A stretch of DNA of 64,000 nt from an uncultured Clostridia bacterium (GTDB lineage: Bacteria; Bacillota; Clostridia; UMGS1810), in the NCBI GenBank assembly GCA_934481345.1, contig CAKSPF010000004.1, positions 124,001-188,000 of the forward strand, read 5' to 3'. Below the pieces are notes generated by a model. The model was not told the DNA's origin and made no database searches. It saw nothing but the letters and a program-made list of their open reading frames with translations. The translations under genes and the position numbers were made by a program. This document shows positions 7,927 through 16,920 of the stretch, one piece after another. Each line of letters begins with the position of its first letter. The stretch's first letter is position 1.

Positions 7927-9775
7927 TTTTAAAATCTCCTTTTCTGTTGTAACCTTTATCTACAGCCGAATACCCCTTGCCGCGCAGCGGTCTTACAAGA
8001 CACTTCGGCGAATAACCTATCAATTCTTCCCTCCCGGCTTTTTTCAGCGCCTTTATGACATACGGAATATTATCGGGATTGCGGAACTGCAAAAGAGCCC
8101 TCTGCATTCTCTTTTCTTCCATATCTTTAGGCACATAAACCTTCTGCATTGTAAAAGGATCAAGCTCTGTGTAAAACATACACGTTGATACCGTAAACGG
8201 TGTCGGATAAAAATCCTGCACCTGTTCGGGATGAAGATTGTGCTCCTTTATATACAGCGCAAGCTCTATTGCGTCGTTTAATGTACTGCCGGGGTGGCTT
8301 GACATCAGATACGGCACAAGATACTGCTTTTTGCCTATTTTTTTGTTTATATCATAAAACTTTTTGCAGAATTTATCATAAACATTTCTGCCCGGTTTGC
8401 CCATTTTTTTCAGAACATTGTCCGATATGTGCTCCGGCGCAACCTTTAGCTGACCGCTCACATGATGCTCGCATAGCTCGTAAAAGAACTCGTCATCTTT
8501 GTCGCTTATAAGATAGTCATACCGTATTCCGGAGCGTATAAATACTTTTTTTATGCCCGGAATTGCCCTTAGCTTTCTAAGCAGCTCAAGATATTTTTTA
8601 TGCGATATTTTAAGGTTTGCACACGGCTTCGGATACAGGCACCTCTTGTTTTCGCAGGTACCGTATTTCATCTGCTTTTCGCAGCCGGGACCGTAAAAGT
8701 TTGCCGTTGGACCGCCCACATCATGAATGTAGCCCTTAAAATCGGGATCCCACGTCATTTGTTCGGCTTCTTTTATTACTGATTTTTCACTCCTTGACTG
8801 AACAATCCTGCCCTGATGAAACGTAAGCGCACAAAAATTGCACGAACCGTAGCAGCCGCGGTTGTTTGTAATGCTGAATTTTACTTCTTCAATAGCCGGC
8901 ACTCCGCCGTCTTTGTCATACATAGGGTGCCACGTCCGCATATATTTCAGCCCGTATACCGCGTCAAGCTCCTTGGTGTTCAGCGGCATCATGGGTTTGT
9001 TTTGAATAAGATATCGGTCATAGTGCTTTTGCACAAGCGCCTTACCGCGTATCGGATCCTGATTTTCATACTGAATACGCGTTGCCTCGGCATATTCTCT
9101 CTTATCCGACTGCACCTGTTCGCATGAGGGAATTTCAATATAATCTTCCATGCCGTCGAGCGATTTTCTTATATAACAGCAGCCGTCAAAGTTTGTATCC
9201 GAAAGATTTTTTCCGTCACGCAGAGCGTCTGCCAGAAGCACAATCGCCTTTTCGCCCATTCCGTATATAAGAACGTTTGCTCTGGTGTCCAGAAGAATAG
9301 AACGCCTTACCTTGTTATCCCAGTAGTCATAATGTGCAAATCGCCTCAGACTTGCCTCTATTCCGCCTATAATCATGGGTATACCGGGGTATGCTTCGCG
9401 TATCCGGTTGCAGTAGACAATTGTTGCGCGGTCGGGACGCATATTTGCTTTTCCTCCCGGGGAATACGAATCCTGCGAGCGGATTTTTTTGTTGACGGTA
9501 TAGTGGTTTACCATGGAATCTATATTTCCGGCAGAAACCAAAAATGCATATTTCGGTCTGCCGAGCTTTTTGAAATCATCGGCATTTTTCCAGTTCGGCT
9601 GCGGAATTATCCCGACCGTATAGCCGCGGCTCTCAAGAACCCGTGAAATTATGGCATGTCCGAAGCTTGGATGATCCACATATGCGTCACCGCATACATA
9701 AACAAAATCAAGCTGACTTATATTCTGTTTTTCCATATCCTCCCGCGATACGGGAAGAAAACCTTGTTTTGACAT
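7868..9775 (-). CDS. ygiQ: YgiQ family radical SAM protein
   Basis: Large (635-residue) radical SAM enzyme of the UPF0313/YgiQ family; reaction unknown. The N-terminal third carries a cobalamin-binding-like fold (FVYVCGDAYVDHPSFGHAII). The [4Fe-4S] motif CYGSCNFC is near residue 310, with AFL- and GG-type downstream segments. A conserved MPxxPG-like HPGSTLNDAIELA region follows, and the C-terminus is basic and low in complexity. It lies in the rho-ftsK-ygiQ-folD run, with 12 bases to ftsK and a 59-base overlap with folD. Family assignment is firm; function is not. Confidence 0.93.
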   Translation of the reverse strand: MSKQGFLPVSREDMEKQNISQLDFVYVCGDAYVDHPSFGHAIISRVLESRGYTVGIIPQPNWKNADDFKKLGRPKYAFLVSAGNIDSMVNHYTVNKKIRSQDSYSPGGKANMRPDRATIVYCNRIREAYPGIPMIIGGIEASLRRFAHYDYWDNKVRRSILLDTRANVLIYGMGEKAIVLLADALRDGKNLSDTNFDGCCYIRKSLDGMEDYIEIPSCEQVQSDKREYAEATRIQYENQDPIRGKALVQKHYDRYLIQNKPMMPLNTKELDAVYGLKYMRTWHPMYDKDGGVPAIEEVKFSITNNRGCYGSCNFCALTFHQGRIVQSRSEKSVIKEAEQMTWDPDFKGYIHDVGGPTANFYGPGCEKQMKYGTCENKRCLYPKPCANLKISHKKYLELLRKLRAIPGIKKVFIRSGIRYDYLISDKDDEFFYELCEHHVSGQLKVAPEHISDNVLKKMGKPGRNVYDKFCKKFYDINKKIGKKQYLVPYLMSSHPGSTLNDAIELALYIKEHNLHPEQVQDFYPTPFTVSTCMFYTELDPFTMQKVYVPKDMEEKRMQRALLQFRNPDNIPYVIKALKKAGREELIGYSPKCLVRPLRGKGYSAVDKGYNRKGDFKNGVSDFRRKKGISKGKRRS

Positions 9776-9787
9776 ATGCTGCTTCCT

Positions 9788-12091
9788 TTACTTCATTAGC
9801 ATTTCGTTATACTGCTCTCTTGTTATAAGAGCCTGTCTCGGGCGGTTTCCGTCCAGACCGCTTATTATTCCTCTTGCTTCCATCTGATCTATTATGCTTC
9901 CGGCGCGGTTGTAGCCTATTCTGAATTTTCTCTGCAAAAGAGAGGTGGAAATCTGTCCGTTGTCAATAGCCATTTCGATTGCCTCCGGCAGAAGCTCGTC
10001 CGCGTCACCGGGATCAGCACCGTCGGGATTGTATTCCTCCTCTTTTTCAAGCTGTTCTATCACATTAGGGTCGTATACAGGTTCACAGTCTTTTGAAACC
10101 TCCTCCACAACCTTTTTAACATCAGAATCGGAAACAAAAGCGCACTGCATTCTTGCAGGCTTGGTTTCACCTACAGGCATATAGAGCATATCGCCCTTGC
10201 CCACAAGCTTCTCTGCACCGCCCATGTCAAGTATCGTCTGCGAATCCTTCACGCTCGCAACCATGAATGATATTCGGCTCGGTACGTTCGCTTTGATGTT
10301 ACCGGTAATGAATTTGACAACAGGTCTTTGCGTTGCAATGACAAGGTGCATACCGGCAGCTCTGGCAAGCTGTGCAATACGGCAGACATAGTTTTCCACA
10401 TCTCCCGGCGCTACCATCATAAGGTCTGCAAACTCATCAATGATAATTACTATCGAGGGCATCTTGTTTTCCGGTGTACCCTCCGATTCCATAAGTTCAT
10501 TGTATCCCTGAATATTTCTTACGTTGTTTTTCTCAAAGGTCGAATAGCGCTCAGTCATCTCCTGCACAGCCCACGACAGCGCTCCCGTAGCTTTTTTTGC
10601 GTCCTTTACCACAGGTATAAGCAAATGAGGTATACCGTTGTATATACCGAGCTCCACCTGTTTCGGGTCTATCATAACAAGCTTGACCTCGTTCGGATCT
10701 GCCTTATAAATAAGACTTATTACAAGCGTGTTTATACATACGCTCTTTCCGGCTCCGGTAGCTCCGGCAATAAGCAAATGCGGCATTTTTGCCAAATCCA
10801 TTATAACGGGCGCACCGCTTATATCCTTTCCAAGAGCCACGGCAAGCTTTGACTTGTGATTTTTGAATTCATCGCTTTCCAGAACCTCGCGCAGAGTTAC
10901 CACGCTCGGATGTGCGTTTGCAATCTCTATACCTATTGTGGATTTTCCGGAAACAGGCGCTATCATAACTCCGCCCTTTGCCGCAAGCTTTAGTGCAATA
11001 TCCTTTGAAAGGTTTGTGACCTGGCTCACCTTGACTCCGGCTGCAGGCTTGATTTCATATCTCGTTACCGTAGGTCCGCAGCTTATTTCCACGACCTGCG
11101 CCTCTACATGAAAGCTGCGGAGTGTTTCCACAAGCTTTACCGCGTTATCCTTCAATTCCTTGCTCATTTTTTTGGAATTGTCATTTTTCTGCGGCGCTGT
11201 CAAAAGCTCAATATCGGGATACCTGTAAACCATTGCGGTATTTTCGCCGGTGTTGTTAATCTCTTCCTGGATTTCTTTATGAAAATCGCGTTTTTCAACC
11301 TCCGATATTTGTGCTTCTTCTTTTTGTTTTTCGTTATAAATATTAATTTCCGGCTCACTGTACGGCACAACGGGTTCTGCCGCATGGGAAAATCTTTCCG
11401 GCGGCGGTTCGGGAAGCGGTATTTCGTCATCTGCCGTTTTTTGGCTTGTAGCTTTTGCCGGTTTTCTTTCGGCATTTTGGACTTCAGCTTCGTCAATATT
11501 CTGCTTTGCCTCATATACCGATGTGCGGATTTTGTACATAAGCTTTTTAAATATCGCCGCAAAGGACACATTAAAAATCAGTATACATAATACTGCCATG
11601 ACAGTTGCAAGCACAATGTATGTGCAGGTTCGCTCCATAAGCGCGGTAAGCGGCTCGGCTATAAGAGCACCGATTAATCCTCCGCCGGCATTTTTGCATG
11701 AAAACCTGAAGTATGTACTCCATTTTTCTGTCTGCGGAACAAATATCATATGGCACAGAGCTATAAAATCCAGAAATGCTACCCATGAAAGAATATATTT
11801 TTTCTTTTTGTCCTCCGATTTTCCAAAGAAAAAGTGAATAATCATAACTATAGACATAATAGGTGCAACATATGCCCCCGTGCCGAAAAGCCCGCGCAAA
11901 AATGCCGAAATCCATTTTCCGAACTTGCCCGCACTTGCGGTATATACACAAATAATAAATATAATACTGAGCGCCGCAAGGCACAGGCATAATATTTCCG
12001 TACTTTTTCCGTCCGGAGATTTAGCGGTATTTGCCGCAGTACGCGTTTTTTTTGCAGTCTTTGCAGTTGCTTTTTTCTTTTTTGATTCCAT
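9788..12091 (-). CDS. ftsK: FtsK/SpoIIIE DNA translocase
   Basis: Membrane-anchored hexameric ATPase that pumps DNA through the division or sporulation septum. In order: lysine-rich N-terminus, four to five predicted membrane helices within about residues 30-190, a Pro/Glu-rich linker, the alpha-beta motor with Walker A LLIAGATGAGKSV and Walker B IVIIIDEFADLM, and a C-terminal gamma winged-helix domain (LLQRKFRIGYNRAGSIIDQ) that reads orienting sequences. The ATG at 12091 (MESKKKK) is better spaced from AAAGGA than the ATG at 12100. FtsK versus SpoIIIE cannot be decided from one copy. Confidence 0.95.
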   Translation of the reverse strand: MESKKKKATAKTAKKTRTAANTAKSPDGKSTEILCLCLAALSIIFIICVYTASAGKFGKWISAFLRGLFGTGAYVAPIMSIVMIIHFFFGKSEDKKKKYILSWVAFLDFIALCHMIFVPQTEKWSTYFRFSCKNAGGGLIGALIAEPLTALMERTCTYIVLATVMAVLCILIFNVSFAAIFKKLMYKIRTSVYEAKQNIDEAEVQNAERKPAKATSQKTADDEIPLPEPPPERFSHAAEPVVPYSEPEINIYNEKQKEEAQISEVEKRDFHKEIQEEINNTGENTAMVYRYPDIELLTAPQKNDNSKKMSKELKDNAVKLVETLRSFHVEAQVVEISCGPTVTRYEIKPAAGVKVSQVTNLSKDIALKLAAKGGVMIAPVSGKSTIGIEIANAHPSVVTLREVLESDEFKNHKSKLAVALGKDISGAPVIMDLAKMPHLLIAGATGAGKSVCINTLVISLIYKADPNEVKLVMIDPKQVELGIYNGIPHLLIPVVKDAKKATGALSWAVQEMTERYSTFEKNNVRNIQGYNELMESEGTPENKMPSIVIIIDEFADLMMVAPGDVENYVCRIAQLARAAGMHLVIATQRPVVKFITGNIKANVPSRISFMVASVKDSQTILDMGGAEKLVGKGDMLYMPVGETKPARMQCAFVSDSDVKKVVEEVSKDCEPVYDPNVIEQLEKEEEYNPDGADPGDADELLPEAIEMAIDNGQISTSLLQRKFRIGYNRAGSIIDQMEARGIISGLDGNRPRQALITREQYNEMLMK

Positions 12092-12103
12092 TGCTTTCAT
12101 CCT

Positions 12104-13531
12104 TTATTTTTCCCTTAGCGGAACTTTTCTTATTTTCATTTTCTGTATAAATTCAGCATTGGTCTTTGTGCGGATTATACTGTTGATTACATTCTCGGTG
12201 ACATCCTGCGGATTATTGTTTACGGAACGCCTGATTGCCCATGCGGCGTCACGCTCCGCCGGAGAAAGTATCAGCTCGTCTTTTCTCGTACCGGATTTGT
12301 AAATGTCAATAGCGGGAAATATACGGCGCTCGCTGAGCTTTCTGTCCAGATGAACCTCCATATTTCCCGTGCCCTTAAATTCCTCGAAAATTACATCATC
12401 CATTCTGCTGCCGGTTTCGATAAGCGCCGTTGCCAGAATGGTAAGACTTCCACCGTTTTCTATGTTTCTTGCTGCTCCGAAGAATTTTTTCGGCTTATGC
12501 AGAGCGCCGGGGTCGATACCGCCGGAAAGCGTCCTTCCCGTGGGAGGAATTGTCAGATTGTACGCTCTTGCAAGACGCGTTATACTGTCCAGAAGAATAA
12601 CCACATCTTTTCCGTGCTCCACAAGGCGCATAGCGTGCTCCAGAACCATCTCGGCAACCTTTATATGATGCTCCGGCAGCTCGTCAAACGTAGAATAAAT
12701 TACCTCGCCGTTTATAGAGCGCTTCATGTCGGTAACTTCTTCGGGACGCTCATCTACCAAAAGAACAATAAGATTTATATCCGGATTGTTTGTGCTTATG
12801 CTGTTTGCAATATTTTTTAAAAGCGTTGTTTTTCCTGTTTTCGGCGGGGCCACAATCATACCTCTCTGTCCCTTGCCTATAGGTGCGAGAAGGTCTATAA
12901 TCCTTACCGCAAAATCACTCGAATTGCTTTCAAGACGGATTTTTTCGTTCGGGTAAATGGGAATTAAATGTTCAAACGGTCTTCTTCTTAAGGTTTTATC
13001 AATAGTATCCCCGTTAACCGTCTTTACATAAATAAGCGCGTCGAATTTTTCTCCCTCGTTTGCCGAACGGGAAATTCCATAGATAAAATCACCTGTTTTC
13101 AGATTAAATCTGCGTATCTGTGTAGGCGAAACATACACGTCGTTCGGAGTTGTAAGATAGTTTTCTCCGCGCAAAAAACCGAAGCCGTCAGGCAAAACGT
13201 CTAAAATACCCGTTACCTCTGTGGTATTATTCTGATTTTGTGAGGATTCTTTGGAAGGAGCTGTCCTCTCGGACGCGTTTGAAACATAAGAATTATTTTT
13301 GTTTTCGTTTTCTGCTTTTTTTACGGGATGTCTTTCCTCCGATTTGACAATCGGTTTTTCTTCTTTAGCTTTTTCTTCTTTTGGCGGCTTGTCTTTTTCT
13401 TTCAAAAGCTCATTTATCGCATTTTCAAGCTCGCTTTTTTTAAATTTTGTAACGGACTTCATACCAAGCTCTTTCGCTTTCTGACGAAGCTGAACCAGGC
13501 TCAGACCCTTGCTTTTTTCTTCATTATTCAT
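12104..13531 (-). CDS. rho: Transcription termination factor Rho
   Basis: Hexameric RNA-dependent ATPase that ends transcription. The 475-residue protein has a SAP-like N-terminal helix pair (residues 9-45), a lysine/glutamate-rich low-complexity insert (about 45-105), the cold-shock-like RNA-binding domain with DGFGFLR, Walker A APPKTGKTTLL, Walker B VVILLDSITRLARAYN and the SGGIDPGAL region. AGGAG precedes the ATG by seven bases. Four bases separate it from ftsK. The charged insert is typical of clostridial Rho. Confidence 0.97.
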   Translation of the reverse strand: MNNEEKSKGLSLVQLRQKAKELGMKSVTKFKKSELENAINELLKEKDKPPKEEKAKEEKPIVKSEERHPVKKAENENKNNSYVSNASERTAPSKESSQNQNNTTEVTGILDVLPDGFGFLRGENYLTTPNDVYVSPTQIRRFNLKTGDFIYGISRSANEGEKFDALIYVKTVNGDTIDKTLRRRPFEHLIPIYPNEKIRLESNSSDFAVRIIDLLAPIGKGQRGMIVAPPKTGKTTLLKNIANSISTNNPDINLIVLLVDERPEEVTDMKRSINGEVIYSTFDELPEHHIKVAEMVLEHAMRLVEHGKDVVILLDSITRLARAYNLTIPPTGRTLSGGIDPGALHKPKKFFGAARNIENGGSLTILATALIETGSRMDDVIFEEFKGTGNMEVHLDRKLSERRIFPAIDIYKSGTRKDELILSPAERDAAWAIRRSVNNNPQDVTENVINSIIRTKTNAEFIQKMKIRKVPLREK

Positions 13532-13762
13532 ATAAAAACTCCTGTCACACTAAAAAGTGCATAGTATACTTATTATTCATTATAGCACAAAACCCTTAAA
13601 GTTTGTATGTGCGATTTAACCTATTATCAAAAAAATATTTGTGCATTTTGCATACCGAAAGGGTATAGTAATTTAAAGTTGAATAATATATAATATAATT
13701 ATCGGAAATATTCTTCCAACCACACAACACAGGCTTACCCAGCCTACTTCGGAGTTAATTAT
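13532..13762. promoter_or_regulatory. Divergent intergenic region between rho and the YihY gene
   Basis: On the minus strand a TATAAT box (13584-13579) lies about 50 bases before rho, with only a weak -35 (TACAAA) 17 bases upstream. On the plus side the DNA is very A/T-rich with overlapping TATAAT-like strings near 13685-13700, and a small AGGCT/AGCCT hairpin lies near 13731-13745. No reading frame or known RNA family is evident. Confidence 0.4.
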
Positions 13763-14656
13763 ATGACAAAACAAAAGCTTCCCGTACCGTTACGGCTTAT
13801 TAATAAATACTTAAACAAAATATTCAAAGATGATATTTTCGGACTTGCAGCCGAAATGGCATTTTATTTGCTTACAGCATTTTTCCCGTTTATAATACTG
13901 CTCTTTATCGTAGCAACGACTGTGAGCGACCGCATGCAGAGCCTTCTGTTTAATCTGATTCGCGCTTTGCCTGCCGAAGCGGAAACAGCTATAATGAATA
14001 TGCTTCTGAATTTTACCGGCAGCCTCGCTATTATAATAACAGCCTCTTTTTTGGCGCTGTGGTGTATATCAAACGTTATTAACACTCTTAAAAAATCGCT
14101 TAACCGTTTTTACGGTGTGCAGGAGGAAAGAGGATTTATCAAAACCAGACTTATCTGCCTTTTGTTTGCACTGCTTATTATAGTACTTATCGTACTCAGC
14201 TTCGCACTGATTATCTTCGGCGAGGGAACGGGCTTTTTGCTTCGTTATCTTAATTATTTTAAATTTTTAAATGCCGAAAAGGTATGGGACTGGTCAAGAT
14301 ACCTGGCAATAATACTTGTGTTTCTTATAGGAATGACCGCAATATTTAAAATTCTGCCGAACAAAAAGCTAAAGCTGAGTTCGGTAATAAGCGGTTCGGT
14401 ACTTACCGCGCTTGCATGGTGCGTGGCGTCCTGGGGATTTTCATACTATGTAAACAATTTTTCAAGATACCATGTTATTTACGGCTCGCTCGCCGGAATC
14501 GTCATACTCACCACATGGGTATATATGTCGGGCTTTGTGATATTGCTCGGCGGTGAGCTTAATGCATTTTTGTACAGAACAAAAAAAGCTAAACGGCTGA
14601 TTGCACTCAGAAAACTAAAAGAAAAAGAAGAAAAACAAATGCCGGCATCCGAATAA
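13763..14656 (+). CDS. YihY/UPF0761 (BrkB-like) inner membrane protein
   Basis: Integral membrane protein of 297 residues in the YihY/BrkB family. The family was once annotated as RNase BN, which is incorrect, and its role is unsettled. Family segments seen are LAAEMAFYLLTAFFPFIILL near residue 27, LWCISNVINTLKKSLNRFYGV near 100, and the C-terminal YGSLAGIVILTTWVYMSGFVILLGGELNA. About six membrane helices are predicted, with a basic cytoplasmic tail. GGAG lies eight bases before the ATG. Monocistronic, ending in a strong terminator. Confidence 0.9.
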   Translation: MTKQKLPVPLRLINKYLNKIFKDDIFGLAAEMAFYLLTAFFPFIILLFIVATTVSDRMQSLLFNLIRALPAEAETAIMNMLLNFTGSLAIIITASFLALWCISNVINTLKKSLNRFYGVQEERGFIKTRLICLLFALLIIVLIVLSFALIIFGEGTGFLLRYLNYFKFLNAEKVWDWSRYLAIILVFLIGMTAIFKILPNKKLKLSSVISGSVLTALAWCVASWGFSYYVNNFSRYHVIYGSLAGIVILTTWVYMSGFVILLGGELNAFLYRTKKAKRLIALRKLKEKEEKQMPASE

Positions 14657-14685
14657 AATGCCGGCATTTATAATTGATTTTTTTA
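14637..14685 (+). terminator. Terminator overlapping the YihY stop codon
   Basis: Twelve-bp GC-rich stem (14637-14648 with 14658-14669); the stop codon is in the loop. A T-rich tract follows after a few bases. Confidence 0.8.
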
Positions 14686-14702
14686 TTTATATATGCTATA
14701 CT
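14674..14702 (+). promoter_or_regulatory. Promoter of the MBL hydrolase gene
   Basis: TTGATT (14674-14679), 17 bases, TATACT (14697-14702), about 34 bases before the start codon. Confidence 0.7.
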
Positions 14703-14735
14703 TTCAGTAGATTTAATCTGAAAGGATAACTTAAA

Positions 14736-15536
14736 ATGGACATTACAATGCTCGGAACTGGAAATGCTCTTGTAACTCACTGCTACAACACCTGTTTTGT
14801 TATGAGTGAAAACAATGAACACTTCATGGTAGACGGAGGCGGCGGAAACACCGTATTAAACCGGCTTGAACGTGCCGGACTTAATTGGAGTGACATGAAA
14901 ACAATTTTTGTCACACACAAGCACATAGACCATCTGCTCGGAATAATATGGATGATACGCATTATATGCCAGCATATGAATAAGGGTGATTACGAGGGCG
15001 AAGCGAAAATTTATGCACATGATGAAGTAATCGGAATTATCAGCAATATGGCACATAGCCTTCTATCCGAGAAAGATACGAAATTCATAGGAAACAGACT
15101 GCATTTAATCACAGTAAATGATGGCGAAAGCAAGGAAATACTGGGAAACAAAGTTACATTTTTTGATATTCACTCCACAAAAGCAAAACAGTTCGGTTTT
15201 TGCATGTATACCGAAAACGGAGAAAAAATAACCTGCTGCGGTGACGAGCCGTACAATATACAAGAAAAGAAATATGCCGAAAACAGCAAATGGCTGCTGC
15301 ACGAGGCATTTTGTCTGTACTCCGAGGCAGATATTTTTAATCCGTACAAAAAGCACCATTCCACAGTAAAAGACGCTTGCGAGCTTGCCGAACAGCTTAA
15401 TATCGAAAATCTGATTTTGTATCACACCGAGGATAAAAATATCAAAAACCGCAGGGAACTGTATTTGTCCGAAGGAAAAAAATACTACAAAGGCAATCTG
15501 TATATTCCCGATGATTTGGATGTGCTGCATTTATAG
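14736..15536 (+). CDS. MBL-fold metallohydrolase, RNase Z-like
   Basis: A 266-residue metallo-beta-lactamase fold hydrolase. It opens with MLGTGNALVTHCYNTCF and carries the metal motif THKHIDHLLG near residue 65. A later metal-ligand Asp sits in CCGDEPY and a C-terminal His in LYHTED. The overall plan resembles RNase Z-type proteins, but the motif is HKHIDH rather than the usual HSHGDH and no exosite arm is evident, so a tRNA 3'-processing role is unproven. AAAGGA precedes the ATG. It has its own promoter and no obvious operon partner. Confidence 0.8.
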   Translation: MDITMLGTGNALVTHCYNTCFVMSENNEHFMVDGGGGNTVLNRLERAGLNWSDMKTIFVTHKHIDHLLGIIWMIRIICQHMNKGDYEGEAKIYAHDEVIGIISNMAHSLLSEKDTKFIGNRLHLITVNDGESKEILGNKVTFFDIHSTKAKQFGFCMYTENGEKITCCGDEPYNIQEKKYAENSKWLLHEAFCLYSEADIFNPYKKHHSTVKDACELAEQLNIENLILYHTEDKNIKNRRELYLSEGKKYYKGNLYIPDDLDVLHL

Positions 15537-15593
15537 TCAGGCACCGCAAAATCAAGGCATAAAAAATTTTTTGCTGTTTTTTCAAAAAAAGGC

Positions 15594-15640
15594 TTGCAAA
15601 ACGCTGTTTTTTTTGATACAATATAACTTGCGTTTATAAT
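15594..15640 (+). promoter_or_regulatory. Overlapping promoters of rpmB
   Basis: TTGCAA (15594-15599), 17 bases, TACAAT (15617-15622). A second possible pair, TTGATA (15613-15618), 16 bases, TATAAT (15635-15640), overlaps it. Either would give a leader of roughly 90-110 bases before rpmB. Confidence 0.7.
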
Positions 15641-15644
15641 AAGA

Positions 15645-15738
15645 TTCAAGGCACAAAAGTGCCGTTGAACGGAAAAACACAGGAGAAAGTCCCATTTTCC
15701 CTGTTGATTTGCGAATACTTATAGGAGGTGCAATATAT
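15645..15738 (+). promoter_or_regulatory. Structured 5' leader of rpmB
   Basis: Two hairpins are visible: GGCAC-AAAA-GTGCC (15650-15663), and a nine-pair stem with one bulged A (15679-15688 with 15696-15704) closing a GTCCCAT loop. They are followed by an AGGAGGTG ribosome-binding site. There is no U run, so it is not an intrinsic terminator. I do not recognise a known RNA family. Confidence 0.5.
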
Positions 15739-15927
15739 ATGGCAAAGTGTGAAATTTGCGGAAAGGGTGTTACTTTTGGTATAAAGGTAAGCCATTCCCA
15801 CAGAAGAGCAAACAGAACATGGAAGGCTAACGTAAGACCCGTTAAAGCTTTGGTTAACGGTACACCTAAGAAAATTAAGGTTTGTACAAGCTGCTTACGT
15901 TCAAACAAGGTTACAAGAGCTATATAA
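15739..15927 (+). CDS. rpmB: 50S ribosomal protein bL28
   Basis: A 62-residue ribosomal protein. CEIC (residues 4-7) and CTSC near residue 49 form the zinc-binding pair of the C+ type, and VSHSHRRANRTWKANV is the family core. An upstream in-frame ATG exists at 15709, but AGGAGGTG lies eight bases before the ATG at 15739, and the shorter product aligns with bL28 from its first residue (MAKCEICGK). Confidence 0.97.
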   Translation: MAKCEICGKGVTFGIKVSHSHRRANRTWKANVRPVKALVNGTPKKIKVCTSCLRSNKVTRAI

Positions 15928-15982
15928 TTTAATTGTTTATAAAATTAATATCGCTGTTGAAAATACTTTTGTAAAAGTCTTA

Positions 15983-16016
15983 AAGCGAGGCTGCATACGC
16001 AGCCTCGCTTTGCTTT
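15983..16016 (+). terminator. Terminator after rpmB
   Basis: Perfect 12-bp stem (15983-15994 with 15999-16010), ATAC loop, then TTGCTTTT. Confidence 0.85.
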
Positions 16017-16130
16017 TAATAAATTCTTACTCTCTATGTAACTTTAAATATCCTTTTCAAAAATCTTCGTACAAATCCGGGTACATTTAATACGACCACC
16101 TTCAATTACAACACCCCGCTTACATATTTT

Positions 16131-16295
16131 TCAGAAAAGACTGTCATTATACAGGCAGAAGCACAAAAATATAAGCAGCAGACATTCCATTACCGCAATT
16201 ATTATCGGCGGAAGAAAAAGCGCCATTAACAAACCCGCCGTAAAACCGAGTATGCAAAAAACAAATATTCCTTTTCCTATACGTTTGAAAAACAT
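16131..16295 (-). CDS. Small two-helix membrane protein, unknown function
   Basis: A 54-residue protein starting at the ATG at 16295, which has GGAGG seven bases upstream; longer in-frame starts lack such a site. After a basic MFFKRIGKG head, nearly the whole sequence is hydrophobic with a central LPP turn, suggesting a helical hairpin. It follows the peptidoglycan-binding cassette on the same strand after an 85-base gap. I do not recognise a family. The ribosome-binding site and hydrophobic pattern support coding. Confidence 0.55.
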   Translation of the reverse strand: MFFKRIGKGIFVFCILGFTAGLLMALFLPPIIIAVMECLLLIFLCFCLYNDSLF

Positions 16296-16380
16296 TTTGG
16301 GTCCTCCGCCGCATTTTCTGCCCATATCTATAAGTCAATCCCTTCACTTATTGTATTATATGCTTTCGGGGTTATGGTGG

Positions 16381-16920
16381 TTACTCCGGGTCGAATGAAT
16401 TCTCTGTTCTGTTTCTGGTCACATAAGCATTGTAAAGCTGCGTAAGAGCATTTACAAATTCCGCGTCTATCAGATTATTCGGTGTTATACCGCTCAGTAT
16501 CTGTATTTTTCTTACCGCGTCCGCTGTTGCTTTGTCGTATGTTCCCGTAACAAACAGCGCATGTATGTTATCAAATTTTTCCGAAAGAGCCGTTATCATT
16601 GCCTGTATCACATATATATCGGCGCTGTGTTCGCCAAGCCGTATCGGCTTGCGCATTTCGTTGAAAACCTGCATGAAAACATTTAAGTTTTTTTCTTTTT
16701 CAACTTCTTCAAAAATCCCTACGATTTTATTCCAGGTGTCATTGTCAACCTCACCGGTGATATACATACCGTAAAACTTCTGAAAGCTTGCAACGCTGTT
16801 TTTTGTATTCTGACCGAACAATCCGTCCGGAATTATACTGAGAACTTCATTACGGTGATGAGCAATTAACCTCAGCATACTTTGAATATAACTGACTGTT
16901 CCGAGAGGTAATTTATTCAT
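16381..16920 (-). CDS. Peptidoglycan-binding domain protein (two PG_binding_1-like repeats)
   Basis: A 179-residue protein made of two divergent PG_binding_1-like repeats: about residues 5-75 (DGLFGQNTKNSVASFQKFYG) and about 95-170 (TGTYDKATADAVRKIQ). There is no signal peptide, transmembrane segment or catalytic domain. The ATG at 16920 has GGGAGG eight bases upstream and overlaps the stop of the preceding gene by eight bases, so the two are translationally coupled. Its likely role is in spore or cell-wall peptidoglycan structure, inferred only from the domains and the SpoIID-like neighbour. Confidence 0.8.
   Translation of the reverse strand: MNKLPLGTVSYIQSMLRLIAHHRNEVLSIIPDGLFGQNTKNSVASFQKFYGMYITGEVDNDTWNKIVGIFEEVEKEKNLNVFMQVFNEMRKPIRLGEHSADIYVIQAMITALSEKFDNIHALFVTGTYDKATADAVRKIQILSGITPNNLIDAEFVNALTQLYNAYVTRNRTENSFDPE

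Noticed and set aside
16015..16130. Possible gene in the gap after rpmB
   Set aside because: No frame with a start signal, no RNA-like structure beyond the rpmB terminator; nothing supportable.
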